Program-made: the position numbers and the translations under genes | Source: Sphingomonas sp. AP4-R1 | GTDB taxonomy: Bacteria > Pseudomonadota > Alphaproteobacteria > Sphingomonadales > Sphingomonadaceae | Direction of reading: 5' to 3' | Assembly: GCF_013113735.1 (NCBI RefSeq) | Contig: NZ_CP053346.1 | Location: 744,001 to 808,000, forward strand | DNA length: 64,000 nt | Part shown: in pieces, positions 23,086 through 31,205 of the stretch | Position numbering within the stretch: the stretch's first letter is position 1 | Layout: each line of letters opens with the position of its first letter | Notes under the pieces: model-generated | What the model was told of the DNA's origin: nothing | What the model saw: only the letters and a program-made list of their open reading frames with translations | The model's database searches: none

Positions 23086-23976
23086 ATGCGGAGATTGCCG
23101 CCGCTCACAGCGGTAGAGGCTTTTGTGCAGGTGGCACGGCTCGGCTCGGTCAAAGCCGCCGCGGAGGAGCTTGCGCTCTCGTCGCCGGCGTTGAGCCGAC
23201 GCATTCAGGCGTTGGAGCGTTTTCTGGGACGCCCGCTGTTCGCGCGGCGGCATCAGGCAATGGTGCTGAACAGCGACGGGCAGATGCTGCTCGCGCGGAT
23301 CGCGCCTGCGCTCGATGCGCTTGCCGTTGCGATCGACGCAACCACGGGTGAGTCCGAACTGTTGCGACTGCGTCTCAGCGTCCCCCAGCTTTTCGCATCG
23401 CAGCGACTTTTGCCGGGCCTGCCTCAGCTGAAGCACGAACATCCGCAGCTGCACATCGATATCGATACGCAGCCGCACGCTTTGACCCGCCTGGGCGAAG
23501 GAATCGACGCCGCGGTGGTGCTGGGTCGCGAGGTTGACGCGACCTTCTACAGCCGCCGGATCGCGCACAACAATATCGCGGTGATCGGCGCGAAATCCTT
23601 CCTGCAGGGCGAGAATGCGATCCGCACGCCCGCCGACGTGGCGCGCGCGACCGTTCTGATCCACCGTGATCTGCCGGAGCTGTTCAACGAGTGGCGCGAT
23701 GCGATCGGCGAGCCGGAGCTGGAGCCGGCCGCGTTCGATCGTTTCGATTCGGGAGCCGTGGTGCTGGAGGCTGCGGCGCAGGGGCTCGGCATCGCCTTCA
23801 TGCTGGAGGATCATGTCGCGCTCTCGCACGACGATCGCCTGACCAATCTGGTGCAGACGAAGGTGCAGTCCAGCTACAGCTACTGGTTCGCCTCGCGCCG
23901 CACGGCGCTGTCCAACCGCGCCGTCCGCATCTTCCATGACTGGCTGTTCGGCGAGTTCATGCTGGGCGAGGAATAA
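23086..23976 (+). CDS. LysR-family transcriptional regulator
   Basis: A 296-residue product starting at the ATG behind GGAAGGAAG. The N-terminal winged helix-turn-helix reads LTAVEAFVQVARLGSVKAAA, then LALSSPALSRRIQALE and LGRPLFARRHQ, the standard LysR DNA-binding block. The remaining 210 residues form the periplasmic-binding-protein-like effector domain (LRLSVPQLFASQRLLPGLP, GIDAAVVLGREVDATFYSRR, GLGIAFMLEDHVA). The layout is closest to the GcvA/AmpR branch, but the effector is unknown. It is divergent from the CDC48 gene with about 290 bp between the two starts, so it may regulate that gene or itself. Confidence 0.88.
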   Translation: MRRLPPLTAVEAFVQVARLGSVKAAAEELALSSPALSRRIQALERFLGRPLFARRHQAMVLNSDGQMLLARIAPALDALAVAIDATTGESELLRLRLSVPQLFASQRLLPGLPQLKHEHPQLHIDIDTQPHALTRLGEGIDAAVVLGREVDATFYSRRIAHNNIAVIGAKSFLQGENAIRTPADVARATVLIHRDLPELFNEWRDAIGEPELEPAAFDRFDSGAVVLEAAAQGLGIAFMLEDHVALSHDDRLTNLVQTKVQSSYSYWFASRRTALSNRAVRIFHDWLFGEFMLGEE

Positions 23977-24001
23977 GGTTTGGGCTCACGATAAGCCCAG
24001 C

Positions 24002-24092
24002 CCGTTTGCACTGAGCCTGTCGAAGTGCCGTCCCTCTTCTCCACCACCTAGGCAGAGGAAGGACGGTGCTTCGACAGGCTCAGCACGAACGG
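24002..24092. repeat. Intergenic inverted repeat, 'gagcctgtcgaag' family (copy 1)
   Basis: The arm at 24002-24033 (CCGTTTGCACTGAGCCTGTC...) is nearly the reverse complement of 24061-24092 (...GACAGGCTCAGCACGAACGG). The short middle is itself pyrimidine-rich. Further copies lie at 26199-26283 and 41055-41145. It separates convergent lysR and cyclophilin genes. Confidence 0.75.
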
Positions 24093-24105
24093 AAGAACGG
24101 GTCGC

Positions 24106-24558
24106 TTAGGCGACCGTCGCCGTCACGATCTTGCCGGGCGTGCGCGGCGGCTCGCCCTTGGGCAGCGCGTCCACGAATTCCATGCCCTCGGTCACTTCGC
24201 CCCACACGGTGTACTGGCGATCGAGGAAGGTCGCGTCGTCGAAGCAGATGAAGAACTGGCTGTTCGCGCTGTTCGGGTTCGACGCGCGCGCCATCGAGCA
24301 GACGCCGCGCACGTGCGGCTCGGCCGAGAATTCCGCCTTCAGGTCGGGCTTTTCCGAGCCGCCCATGCCGGTGCCGGTCGGATCGCCGCCCTGCGCCATG
24401 AAGCCGGGGATCACGCGGTGGAACACCACGCCATCGTAGAAGCCTTCCTTGGCCAGCTCCACGATGCGCGCGACATGGCCGGGCGCCAGATCGGGCCGCA
24501 GCCGGATCACGACGTCGCCGCCGCTATCGAGCGAAAGGGTCAGGGTTTCGTCTGCCAT
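24106..24558 (-). CDS. Cyclophilin-type peptidyl-prolyl cis-trans isomerase
   Basis: A compact 150-residue cyclophilin without signal peptide, so probably cytoplasmic. Landmarks are FHRVIPGFMAQGGDPTGTGMGG (catalytic Arg and Phe), CSMARASNPNSANSQFFIC (active-site loop with Met-Ala-Arg and the Gln-Phe-Phe strand) and FLDRQYTVWGEVTEGMEFVD. It speeds rotation about Xaa-Pro bonds during protein folding. Close relatives are PpiB-type enzymes. It stands alone on the minus strand, bounded downstream by the repeat at 24002-24092 and upstream by the divergent mgtE gene. Confidence 0.93.
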   Translation of the reverse strand: MADETLTLSLDSGGDVVIRLRPDLAPGHVARIVELAKEGFYDGVVFHRVIPGFMAQGGDPTGTGMGGSEKPDLKAEFSAEPHVRGVCSMARASNPNSANSQFFICFDDATFLDRQYTVWGEVTEGMEFVDALPKGEPPRTPGKIVTATVA

Positions 24559-24728
24559 GATGGCCTCCTCAGTTTGATCGGGGCGCGCTTAGCAGGAGTT
24601 CGCCGGGCCGCCATCTTTATCCGCCCCTTAACGCCCGATATGCCAGTTTCGGCCCTGTCGGGGCTGACAGGGCAGCATCCCCGGCTTAAGCGGGCCGGGA
24701 ATCCAATGCGCGTCCGGGAGTTGGTGCG

Positions 24729-26177
24729 ATGAGCGAGAGCGAGATCGAGACCATCATCCCCGCGACGGAGGCTCCCGCGTCAGGCGCCCCTGCCCCCACG
24801 CCGCTGGACACCGCGCACGATTCCGAGGCGCGGCTGACGCCCGAATTCGTCGCCGCCGTGATCGAGAAGGTCGAGGATGGCGACACGGAAGGCGCGCGCG
24901 CGCTCGTCGAGCCGCTCCACCCCGCCGACGTCGCCGATCTGTTCGAGCTGGCCCCGCGCGAGCATCGCCAGGCGCTCGCCACCGCGCTCGGAATCGACGA
25001 TCTGCTCGACGCCGACGTGCTGGCCGAGATGAACGATTGGGTGCGCGAGCAGCTGATCGAGGTTCTCTCGCCGCATCAGGTCGCCGAGCTCGCCACCCAG
25101 CTCGATACCGACGATGCCGTCGCGATCATCGAGGACATGGAGGAGGAGGACCAGCGCGCCGTCCTCCGCGCGATGGAGCCGGACGATCGCGCCGCTATCG
25201 AGGAAGCGCTCTCCTATCCGGAAGAGAGCGCCGGCCGCCTGATGCAGCGCGATCTGATCGCGGTGCCCGAGCATTGGAAGGTGTCGGACGTGATCGCCTA
25301 TCTGCGGTCCAACGACGATCTCACCACCGATTTCTGGGAAGTGTTCGTCGTCGACATCGCCCACAAGCCGGTCGGAACGTGCAAGGTAAGCTGGGTGATC
25401 CGCGCGCCGGACGATGCCCCGATCGCCGACGTGATGGCGCGCGAACAGACCCTGATCCCGGCCGACATGGATCAGGAGGACGTGGCTTTGCGCTTCCAGA
25501 AATATGCGCTCGTCTCGGCCGCCGTGGTCGACAAGTCCGGGCGTCTGGTCGGCATGATCACCGTCGACGACATCGTCCACATCATCCAGGAGGAAGCGGG
25601 CGAGGACGCGCTGCTGCTGTCCGGCGCGGGCGACGGCGACATCAACGAGCCGATCCGCTTCACGGTGAAGACGCGGCTCACCTGGCTGATCGTCAATCTC
25701 GGCACCGCGATGATCGCCGCTTCGGTCGTCGGGCTGTTCCAGGGCGAGATCGCCCGTTTCGCGCTTCTCGCCGTGCTCATGCCGATCGTCTCGGGCATGG
25801 GCGGCAATGCCGGCACGCAGACCCTGGCGGTGATCGTGCGTGCGCTCGCCACCAATCAGCTGACCAGTTCGAACACGTGGCGCATGATCGGCCGCGAATT
25901 CCGGGTGGCGCTCGCCAACGGACTGTCGCTCGGCACGATCATCGGGCTCGGCACCTTCCTGGTCTATCGCAATCACGATCTGGCGCTCGTGATCGCGCTG
26001 GCGATGGTCATCAACAATCTGGTGGCGGGGCTCGCGGGCGTGCTGATCCCGATCGGCCTCGACCGCGCCCGCGTCGATCCCGCCGTCTCCTCGGCCGTGT
26101 TCGTCACGATGGCGACGGACGTGATGGGCTTCTTCTCCTTCCTCGGCCTCGCCACGCTGTGGGGATTGGGCGGCTAG
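24729..26177 (+). CDS. mgtE: MgtE-family magnesium transporter
   Basis: A 482-residue protein with the MgtE arrangement. An acidic N-terminal superhelical domain (about 35-170; LHPADVADLFELAP, LDTDDAVAIIEDMEEEDQRA) is followed by a CBS pair (about 170-300; ESAGRLMQRDLIAVP, VDKSGRLVGMITVDDIVHII). Five membrane helices then contain the pore signature MPIVSGMGGNAGTQ. The N and CBS domains bind Mg2+ and close the channel when internal magnesium is high. The ATG is preceded by a weak GGGAG. No Mg riboswitch was recognised in the short leader. It is a single-gene unit, followed by an inverted repeat. Confidence 0.95.
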   Translation: MSESEIETIIPATEAPASGAPAPTPLDTAHDSEARLTPEFVAAVIEKVEDGDTEGARALVEPLHPADVADLFELAPREHRQALATALGIDDLLDADVLAEMNDWVREQLIEVLSPHQVAELATQLDTDDAVAIIEDMEEEDQRAVLRAMEPDDRAAIEEALSYPEESAGRLMQRDLIAVPEHWKVSDVIAYLRSNDDLTTDFWEVFVVDIAHKPVGTCKVSWVIRAPDDAPIADVMAREQTLIPADMDQEDVALRFQKYALVSAAVVDKSGRLVGMITVDDIVHIIQEEAGEDALLLSGAGDGDINEPIRFTVKTRLTWLIVNLGTAMIAASVVGLFQGEIARFALLAVLMPIVSGMGGNAGTQTLAVIVRALATNQLTSSNTWRMIGREFRVALANGLSLGTIIGLGTFLVYRNHDLALVIALAMVINNLVAGLAGVLIPIGLDRARVDPAVSSAVFVTMATDVMGFFSFLGLATLWGLGG

Positions 26178-26198
26178 GATCGCAGACCTTCAACTCTT

Positions 26199-26283
26199 CC
26201 GTTCGCACTGAGCTTGTCGAAGTGCCGTCCTTCTTCTCCTCCGTGGAAGAAGGACAGTGCTTCGACAGGCTCAGCACAAACGG
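26199..26283. repeat. Intergenic inverted repeat, 'gagcctgtcgaag' family (copy 2)
   Basis: CCGTTCGCACTGAGCTTGTCG... and ...CGACAGGCTCAGCACAAACGG form long arms around TCCTCCGTGG. The sequence is close to the copy at 24002-24092. It follows mgtE and precedes the DUF1489 gene on the same strand, so it may attenuate read-through. Confidence 0.7.
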
Positions 26284-26350
26284 TTTTGGGGAAGAATGGG
26301 AATAGCCACCGCGCCTAGCGGCGACGCCCACCCCGCCCCATATCGCCCGC

Positions 26351-26785
26351 GTGCCGAAGACCGATCCCGCCCCCTTCCCCGACGCTCCCCTGAATCTCAC
26401 GAAGGTCGCGGTCGGCTGTACCGACGTGGCGATGCTCGACGCGCGCCTCGCCGGCCGCGCGATGGGCGGCGAAACCTATGTCGTCACGCGCTACCGCCCC
26501 ACGCGCCACAGCGAGCTGATCGGCGGATCGCTGTTCTGGATCGTCCGCCACCAGCTCGTCGCCCGCTCGCCGATCCTCGGCTTCGCGGAGGCGGAGAAGG
26601 GCCATTGCGTGATCCGCCTCGCCGCCGATCTGGTGCCCGTCCGCTATCGCCCCAAGCGCGCGCATCAGGGCTGGCGCTACCTCACCGCCGCCGACGCCCC
26701 CGCCGATCTGGACGGCGACGAGGCCGAGGGCGACACGCTGCCGCCCGATCTGGCGGGGAAGCTCGCCGCGCTCGCGCTGATCTAG
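26351..26785 (+). CDS. DUF1489 family protein
   Basis: Starts at GTG (MPKTDPAPFPDAPLNLTKVAVGCTD) and encodes 144 residues. Diagnostic stretches of the alphaproteobacterial DUF1489 family are LNLTKVAVGC, TRYRPTRHSELIGGSLFWIV, ILGFAEAEKG and RRPKRAHQGWRYL-like KRAHQGWRYL. The protein is small, soluble and without known activity, though widely conserved in the class. The next gene is convergent at a distance of 30 bp. A weak Shine-Dalgarno precedes the GTG, so an internal ATG cannot be excluded, but the family's conserved N-terminus favours this start. Confidence 0.85.
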   Translation: MPKTDPAPFPDAPLNLTKVAVGCTDVAMLDARLAGRAMGGETYVVTRYRPTRHSELIGGSLFWIVRHQLVARSPILGFAEAEKGHCVIRLAADLVPVRYRPKRAHQGWRYLTAADAPADLDGDEAEGDTLPPDLAGKLAALALI

Positions 26786-26815
26786 CGGCTAATATAACGA
26801 TCCCGCGCCTCTATA

Positions 26816-27175
26816 TTATTGATATCGGGATAGCTTTTCGAAGCCGCTGTTCGTCTTCGTCATCTTGATCAGCTTGCGCAGATAGGTCCGCACCTCGCGT
26901 TCGAAACGCTTCTCGTTCCGCACCCCGATCCGATAGAAATCATCCTCGTCGAGCAAGGCCTTGAGCATCTCGCCAAAGCGCTGCTGATCGCCCGTGGCAT
27001 CGCTGCTCTTCGTCTTCCGGCAGACCCATTCCTCGGCCGCGGCCTTGTCGTAATCGTCCTCCCGCTCGCGGCCATACCGATCCGCCGCGTCCTGATCGGC
27101 CAGCGCGGCAGCGAGGCGGCTCTGCAGCCACGTGCGGACGATCTCGCCATTCCATTCGCTTGCACTGTCGCTCAT
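26816..27175 (-). CDS. Conserved-looking hypothetical protein, acidic/helical
   Basis: A 119-residue soluble protein rich in Asp, Glu, Lys and Arg and almost entirely helical by composition (EIVRTWLQSRLAAALADQD, EEWVCRKTKSSDATGDQQRF, ALLDEDDFYRIGVRNEKRFE). No motif, signal peptide or membrane segment is visible. Codon use fits the host. The ATG at 27175 lacks an obvious ribosome binding site. It stands between convergent DUF1489 and a divergent small secreted protein. Function unknown. Confidence 0.6.
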   Translation of the reverse strand: MSDSASEWNGEIVRTWLQSRLAAALADQDAADRYGREREDDYDKAAAEEWVCRKTKSSDATGDQQRFGEMLKALLDEDDFYRIGVRNEKRFEREVRTYLRKLIKMTKTNSGFEKLSRYQ

Positions 27176-27352
27176 CGCGCCGGTTTAGGGGGCGCGGATG
27201 CCGTCCGCCAGAACGAACGCATCGGGCCGCAACGCGGACGAAGGGCTTCGACATGGGACTGTCGATGCGCATCCCGGCCGCTTGTCCTCCCCGTCGGAAT
27301 CCGGGCATCTTCCTGCCGGGCCTTCGCCCGCGCACGTGCTGGGGCGATTCGA

Positions 27353-27679
27353 ATGCCTGCGATCTTCCTGTTCGCCGCCCTGATGCTGGCCCCTCCGCCG
27401 ACCTACGCGCCGACATCGCCTGCTGCGGACGAGATCGTCGTCCTCGGCGAGCGGATGCGACGGCTGAAGCTGGCGACGAAAACCGACCGGAAAACCGGCG
27501 CGACCACCTGCCTCTTCAAGCGCCGCAGCGGCGACCCGGCTTTCGACACGCTGATGTGCGACGCGCTCCTGGCCTGCGCGAAGACCGTGACGACCCGGTC
27601 GCAGATGGAGGCCTGCATCGGCCCGCATGTGGAGGCCTATGCGCGCACGCTCTCAGGCGGACGCCCCGGCACCTCTTGA
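27353..27679 (+). CDS. Small secreted Cys-containing hypothetical protein
   Basis: A 108-residue product with a signal peptide (FLFAALMLAPPPTYA) and a mature part of about 85 residues. It begins AADEIVVLGERMRRLK and carries four cysteines spread over TTCLFKRRSG, LMCDALLACAK and EACIGPH. The even number and spacing suggest two disulfides in the periplasm. The phrase 'deIvVlgerlrrl' is common at the start of small secreted sphingomonad proteins of unknown role. The gene is monocistronic and convergent with the DUF2807 gene after 52 bp. Confidence 0.65.
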   Translation: MPAIFLFAALMLAPPPTYAPTSPAADEIVVLGERMRRLKLATKTDRKTGATTCLFKRRSGDPAFDTLMCDALLACAKTVTTRSQMEACIGPHVEAYARTLSGGRPGTS

Positions 27680-27731
27680 ACGCCGCCCCGCATGCGCGTG
27701 AACGCCTGCACGGACGAGCCGCGTTTCAGTC

Positions 27732-28430
27732 TCAGCCGCCGCAGCGCACGCTGCCGGGGCCGCGCTTGACGACCTGGCAGCGTGGACGGCCGCCGATGCG
27801 GACATCGCCGGGCCCTGTGAGCGTGACGTTGGCCGTCCGCAGCGCGGTCAGCGCGACATCACCGGGTCCGGTTACGACGACGGTGGCATCGTTCACGGTC
27901 CAGCCCTCGCCGTGCACCTGCCCCGGCCCGCTGCCGACGATCCTCGCGGCGCCGGTCTTGCCCGACAGCCGCAAGTCGCCCGGCCCGCTGACGGCCACGT
28001 CCGCACGGCTCGCCTCGATCGATCCGATGGAAATATTGCCCGGCCCGGAAAGCGCTACGTTGGCGATCGGCGCACGCAGCGCGTTCACGGTCATGTCGCC
28101 CGGCCCGGCCAGCGATACACCGTTCAGGCGCGGCGCGGTGACGTTGATCGTCACGCGATCCTCCTTGTGGATCGTGATATTCTGATACCAGCGGCCCTTG
28201 TCGGCATCGATCACGAGTTCGCCGTTGCGGACAAACACACGCAGCCGGGCGAGGACCTCGTCCTTGCCCACGGCATGCACGCCGAGCGGCGCGCCCGTCC
28301 GGACGACCACGTCGAACGGCACGTTGCTGCGCACCCTTTCAAAGCCGCCGACCGGAAAGGTGCGTGTGGCAGCGAAGGCCGGCGCGCTGACACCGACGAG
28401 CAAAAGCGCAGCAAGATTCGCAATCCGCAT
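27732..28430 (-). CDS. DUF2807 (GIN-domain) secreted beta-helix protein
   Basis: Starting at the ATG behind GGAG (28430), the 232-residue product has a signal peptide ending AFA and the DUF2807 pattern. An N-terminal TFPVGGFERVRSNVPFDVVV and DEVLARLRVFVRNGELVI open the domain. A ladder of strands follows in which the tripeptide GPG recurs seven times (AGPGDM, SGPGNI, SGPGDL, GSGPGQ, TGPGDV, TGPGDV, RGPGSV). Such repeats form a parallel beta-helix with Gly-Pro-Gly turns. The protein is probably periplasmic or surface-attached with an adhesin-like or auto-transporter-like fold and no known enzyme activity. It is divergent from the D-amino-acid oxidase gene. Confidence 0.8.
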   Translation of the reverse strand: MRIANLAALLLVGVSAPAFAATRTFPVGGFERVRSNVPFDVVVRTGAPLGVHAVGKDEVLARLRVFVRNGELVIDADKGRWYQNITIHKEDRVTINVTAPRLNGVSLAGPGDMTVNALRAPIANVALSGPGNISIGSIEASRADVAVSGPGDLRLSGKTGAARIVGSGPGQVHGEGWTVNDATVVVTGPGDVALTALRTANVTLTGPGDVRIGGRPRCQVVKRGPGSVRCGG

Positions 28431-28565
28431 CTCGATCTCCACTGTGTTAGGTTCATAATACAGAACCATATCGCTCACGCAAGCGATGCCCGCTTGGGTT
28501 CGCAGCCGCAATATGCTCTTGTCGAAACGGGGAGAGGGCGCCGTTTTTTGGGGGAGAAGCGCGGA

Positions 28566-29744
28566 ATGGATCGTCGTTCGTTTATCGGAAATGCGGCCGC
28601 ACTCGGGATGGCCGGCCTCGCCGCGCGGCCGGAACGCCTGCTGGCGCAGGGAATCGCGCCCGCGCCGTTCGGCACCGAGCCGATTCTGCCGCTGGCCGCC
28701 AGCCCGGATCGCATCTTCCGCACCACCGTCTGCCTGCGCCCGTTCCGCGCCGTCGGCCCCCGGCTGGAGGTGGAGCGGATCGCCGGCAAGCGCATCGTCC
28801 ATCATTATGGCCATGGCGGCAGCGGCTGGTCGCTCTCCTGGGGGTCCGCGCTCGATATGCTCGCGCTGGCGCTGCAGGATTCGCCGAAGGAGATTGCGGT
28901 GGTCGGCGCGGGCGCGATCGGCCTGACGAGCGCGATCACGCTGCAGCGCGCGGGCGCCAAGGTGACGATCTATTCCGCCGCGCGCTTTCCCGACGTTCGC
29001 TCCGCGCGCGCCACGGGCACCTGGTCGCCCGATTCGCGCGTGGCGATGGCGGACAAAGTCGCGCCTGACTTCGCCGATCGGTGGGAGCGGATGGCGCGCG
29101 CCTCGTTCGCGCGGCACCAGAGCTATCTCGGCCTGCCCGGCGATCCGGTCGACTGGACCGATCGCTACAATCTGTTCGACACGGAGCCGCCTGCGGCCGG
29201 CAACCGTCCGCATGTCGAAACCGGGCTGCACTTCGCCGAATATCAGGAGCGGCTGCGCGATCTGGTGCCGAGGACGCATCCGCTGGCACCCGGCACGCAT
29301 CCGTTCCGCGTCCCCTTCGCGCGCAAGACCACCTCGCTGATGTTCAACGTCGCCGATTTCGCCCACACGCTGGAGACGGATTTCCAGCTGGCGGGCGGGC
29401 GCTTCGTGCCGATGGAATTGCACGAGCCCTCCGATTTCGCGAAGATCCGCGAGAAGGTGATCGTCAATTGCACCGGCTATGGTGCGCGCGCGCTGATGCG
29501 GGACGAGAGCATCGTGCCGGTGCGCGGCCAGATCGCCTGGCTGATTCCGCAGGCGGGCCTGCGCTACGGCCTGTTCTATCGCGACATCAGCGTGCTGGCG
29601 CGCAAGGACGGCATCGTCGTCCAGGCGGTGGGGGCCGACGATTCGTTCGGCTATAACGACGCCAACGAAAGCCCCGATCGCGCTGCGGCAGACGCCTCGG
29701 TCGCGACGATCGCCAGCCTGTTCGAGCCGCCTGCGAAAGCCTGA
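28566..29744 (+). CDS. FAD-dependent D-amino-acid-oxidase-like oxidoreductase with Tat signal
   Basis: A 392-residue protein whose N-terminus MDRRSFIGNAAALGMAGL is a twin-arginine export signal. The FAD-binding motif is EIAVVGAGAIGLTSAITLQ near residue 118. Upstream is the phrase HYGHGGSGWSLSWGSA, and downstream VNCTGYGARAL and VPVRGQIAWLIPQ are both typical of D-amino-acid/D-aspartate oxidases. In ordinary enzymes the HGGSGW motif is C-terminal; here it precedes the dinucleotide fold, so the order is circularly shifted relative to classical DAO. It would act folded in the periplasm on an amine or amino acid. The ATG lies 5 bases after GGAG-like GGGGGAGAAGCG. Confidence 0.75.
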   Translation: MDRRSFIGNAAALGMAGLAARPERLLAQGIAPAPFGTEPILPLAASPDRIFRTTVCLRPFRAVGPRLEVERIAGKRIVHHYGHGGSGWSLSWGSALDMLALALQDSPKEIAVVGAGAIGLTSAITLQRAGAKVTIYSAARFPDVRSARATGTWSPDSRVAMADKVAPDFADRWERMARASFARHQSYLGLPGDPVDWTDRYNLFDTEPPAAGNRPHVETGLHFAEYQERLRDLVPRTHPLAPGTHPFRVPFARKTTSLMFNVADFAHTLETDFQLAGGRFVPMELHEPSDFAKIREKVIVNCTGYGARALMRDESIVPVRGQIAWLIPQAGLRYGLFYRDISVLARKDGIVVQAVGADDSFGYNDANESPDRAAADASVATIASLFEPPAKA

Positions 29745-29774
29745 CGGCCCGAAGGGCCCATCATCACTCTTCTT

Positions 29775-29841
29775 CCTCCGCGTCTCTGCGCCTCTGCGTG
29801 AACCCATTTTCTTTTTCACGCAGAGACGCGGAGACGCAGAG
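29775..29841. repeat. Intergenic inverted repeat, 'cacgcagaggcgcagagg' family (copy 2)
   Basis: CCTCCGCGTCTCTGCGCCTC... (29775-29802) and TTCACGCAGAGACGCGGAGA... (29815-29841) form arms with a 12-base loop. It is the same element as 19114-19253 but with a far shorter loop. It lies between convergent oxidase and carD genes. Confidence 0.7.
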
Positions 29842-29885
29842 AGAAAAAAGGAAAGATTGCCGCTTCGCGGCCGGTCGTTGGGCAC

Positions 29886-29918
29886 GAAAAAGGGCGCGGA
29901 GCCGGAGCGCCGCGCCCT
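29886..29918 (-). terminator. carD intrinsic terminator
   Basis: On the minus strand AGGGCGCGG (29918-29910) pairs with CCGCGCCCT (29899-29891), followed by TTTTT (29890-29886). It lies about 30 bases past the carD stop. Confidence 0.8.
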
Positions 29919-29948
29919 CTTCCATCCTGCGGCCGAAGCCGCCGGATC

Positions 29949-30467
29949 TTACTTGTTGTGGATCGCCGCCGCCGCGCGGAGGATGTCCAGGATCTTCACC
30001 TGCGCCGTCGGCTCGTCGACCTGCTCCATCGCCGCCAGTTCGCGGGCGAGACGGCTGCACGCCGCCTCGAAGATCTGGCGCTCGGAATAGCTCTGCTCGG
30101 GCTGATCGTCGGCGCGGAACAGATCGCGGACCACCTCGGCGATCGACACGAGATCGCCCGAATTGATCTTGGCTTCATATTCCTGCGCGCGACGCGACCA
30201 CATGGTGCGCTTCACCTTGGGCTTGCCCTTCAGCGTGGTGAGCGCGTCCGTCATCTGCGCGTTGGACGAGAGCTTGCGCATGCCCACGCTCTCGGCCTTG
30301 TTGGTCGGCACGCGGAGCGTCATCCGCTCCTTCTCGAAGCGGAGCACATAGAGCTCCAGCTTGGCACCGGCGATTTCCTGGCTCTGCAGTTCGACGACGC
30401 GGCCTACACCATGCTTGGGGTAAACGACGTAATCGCCGACGACGAAGCTCAGCGCCTTTGCTGCCAT
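29949..30467 (-). CDS. carD: CarD-family transcriptional regulator
   Basis: A 172-residue protein. Residues 5-60 form the RNA-polymerase-interacting Tudor-like domain (FVVGDYVVYPKHGVGRVVEL, LELYVLRFEKERMTLRVPTNKA). The rest is the helical DNA-binding domain with the conserved Trp-Ser-Arg-Arg (KRTMWSRRAQEYEAKINSGD) that wedges into the promoter bubble. CarD binds the RNAP beta subunit and stabilises open complexes, notably at rRNA promoters. In alphaproteobacteria it commonly sits beside fdxA, as here, though a terminator at 30586-30609 separates the two transcripts. GGAAG-type sequence precedes the ATG. Confidence 0.92.
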   Translation of the reverse strand: MAAKALSFVVGDYVVYPKHGVGRVVELQSQEIAGAKLELYVLRFEKERMTLRVPTNKAESVGMRKLSSNAQMTDALTTLKGKPKVKRTMWSRRAQEYEAKINSGDLVSIAEVVRDLFRADDQPEQSYSERQIFEAACSRLARELAAMEQVDEPTAQVKILDILRAAAAIHNK

Positions 30468-30585
30468 GTAGGAAGACCTTTCTGAACGGTCCGCCGCTTC
30501 CGCGGCATCCGGGCAGGGCGCCTGGACGCGAAACAGCGGAACGGGGTTAGCGACCTGTTAACGACTCGTGATCGACGATGAACGG

Positions 30586-30609
30586 AAAAAACACCGCCTT
30601 CGGACGGTG
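30586..30609 (-). terminator. Intrinsic terminator upstream of carD
   Basis: Minus strand: CACCG (30609-30605), loop TCCGAAGG, CGGTG (30596-30592), then TTTTTT (30591-30586). It ends transcripts coming from the helicase/Hsp15/fdxA direction and insulates carD. Confidence 0.7.
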
Positions 30610-30773
30610 CTTATAGCGTAAATCCAGCAGGATTGCCAGCTTTGCACGCAGGGCATGGCAAAGCGGCCGCCAAAGCCGATCGTTTCGGATCTGTTTCCGA
30701 CCATTCTTTGAGCAGCATCAAGGCAAGCTCGACGATGCTCAAAGTTTGTTTGGGATCCGCCTATCGGCGGATC

Positions 30774-30813
30774 GCGGCCTCGAAATGCGCTCTTCCGCGC
30801 ATTTCGAGGCCGC
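30774..30813. terminator. Perfect 17-bp hairpin after the fdxA stop
   Basis: 30774-30790 is the exact reverse complement of 30797-30813 with a 6-base loop. It begins three bases after the fdxA stop codon. It lacks a T-run, so it may protect the mRNA 3' end as much as terminate transcription. Confidence 0.6.
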
Positions 30814-30816
30814 GCG

Positions 30817-31155
30817 TCAGTCGCCCTGGCCGGGCTCCGGCGAGAAATGCTCGTCCAGCTTGTTCTTCACGTCCTTCCACTCGTCCGCATCGGCCGGCGC
30901 CTCGCGCTTGCGCGTGATGTTCGGCCACTGGGCGGAGAAGGTCGTGTTGAGTTCCAGCCACTTTTCGAGGCCGTTCTCGGTATCGGGCAGGATCGCCTCG
31001 GCCGGGCATTCCGGCTCGCACACACCGCAGTCGATGCATTCCGAGGGATTGATGACGAGCATATTGTCGCCCTCGTAGAAGCAGTCGACGGGACACACCT
31101 CGACGCAGTCCATATATTTGCAACGGATGCAGGCGTCGGTGACGACGTAGGTCAT
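30817..31155 (-). CDS. fdxA: Seven-iron (3Fe-4S/4Fe-4S) ferredoxin
   Basis: A 112-residue ferredoxin of the FdxA group. The N-terminal cluster motif is [18 protein letters not shown] (the modified 3Fe-4S site plus the shared CP), followed by [17 protein letters not shown] for the 4Fe-4S site. A 50-residue C-terminal extension ([18 protein letters not shown]) is typical of the Azotobacter ferredoxin I type. It carries single electrons in the cytoplasm; its partner enzyme in alphaproteobacteria is not firmly known. The start at 31155 is fixed by the conserved [10 protein letters not shown]. It follows the Hsp15-type gene by 50 bp in the same direction. Confidence 0.95.
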   Translation of the reverse strand: MTYVVTDACIRCKYMDCVEVCPVDCFYEGDNMLVINPSECIDCGVCEPECPAEAILPDTENGLEKWLELNTTFSAQWPNITRKREAPADADEWKDVKNKLDEHFSPEPGQGD

Positions 31156-31205
31156 TCTAAGCTCCCGGGAACGGTGGCGCGCATATGGCGCAGCACCCCT
31201 CCAAG

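Larger units (their letters stand above)
30468..30816. other. Intergenic region between fdxA and carD
   Basis: It holds two hairpins (listed separately) and presumably the carD promoter close to 30500-30580. The remaining sequence 30611-30770 has no coding frame worth calling and no recognised RNA gene. Confidence 0.4.

Noticed and set aside
24600..24728. Magnesium riboswitch before mgtE
   Set aside because: The leader is short and lacks the conserved M-box or ykkC-like blocks I would expect. Only small GC hairpins are present.
24002..26283. The inverted repeats around mgtE read as ends of a composite transposon
   Set aside because: They are single intergenic hairpins of one repeat family, with a third copy at 41055. 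The genes between are ordinary core genes with no transposase.
28431..29885. Long minus-strand extension of the DUF2807 frame through the oxidase gene
   Set aside because: The real protein starts at 28430 with a ribosome binding site and signal peptide. The rest is antisense to a motif-complete oxidase.
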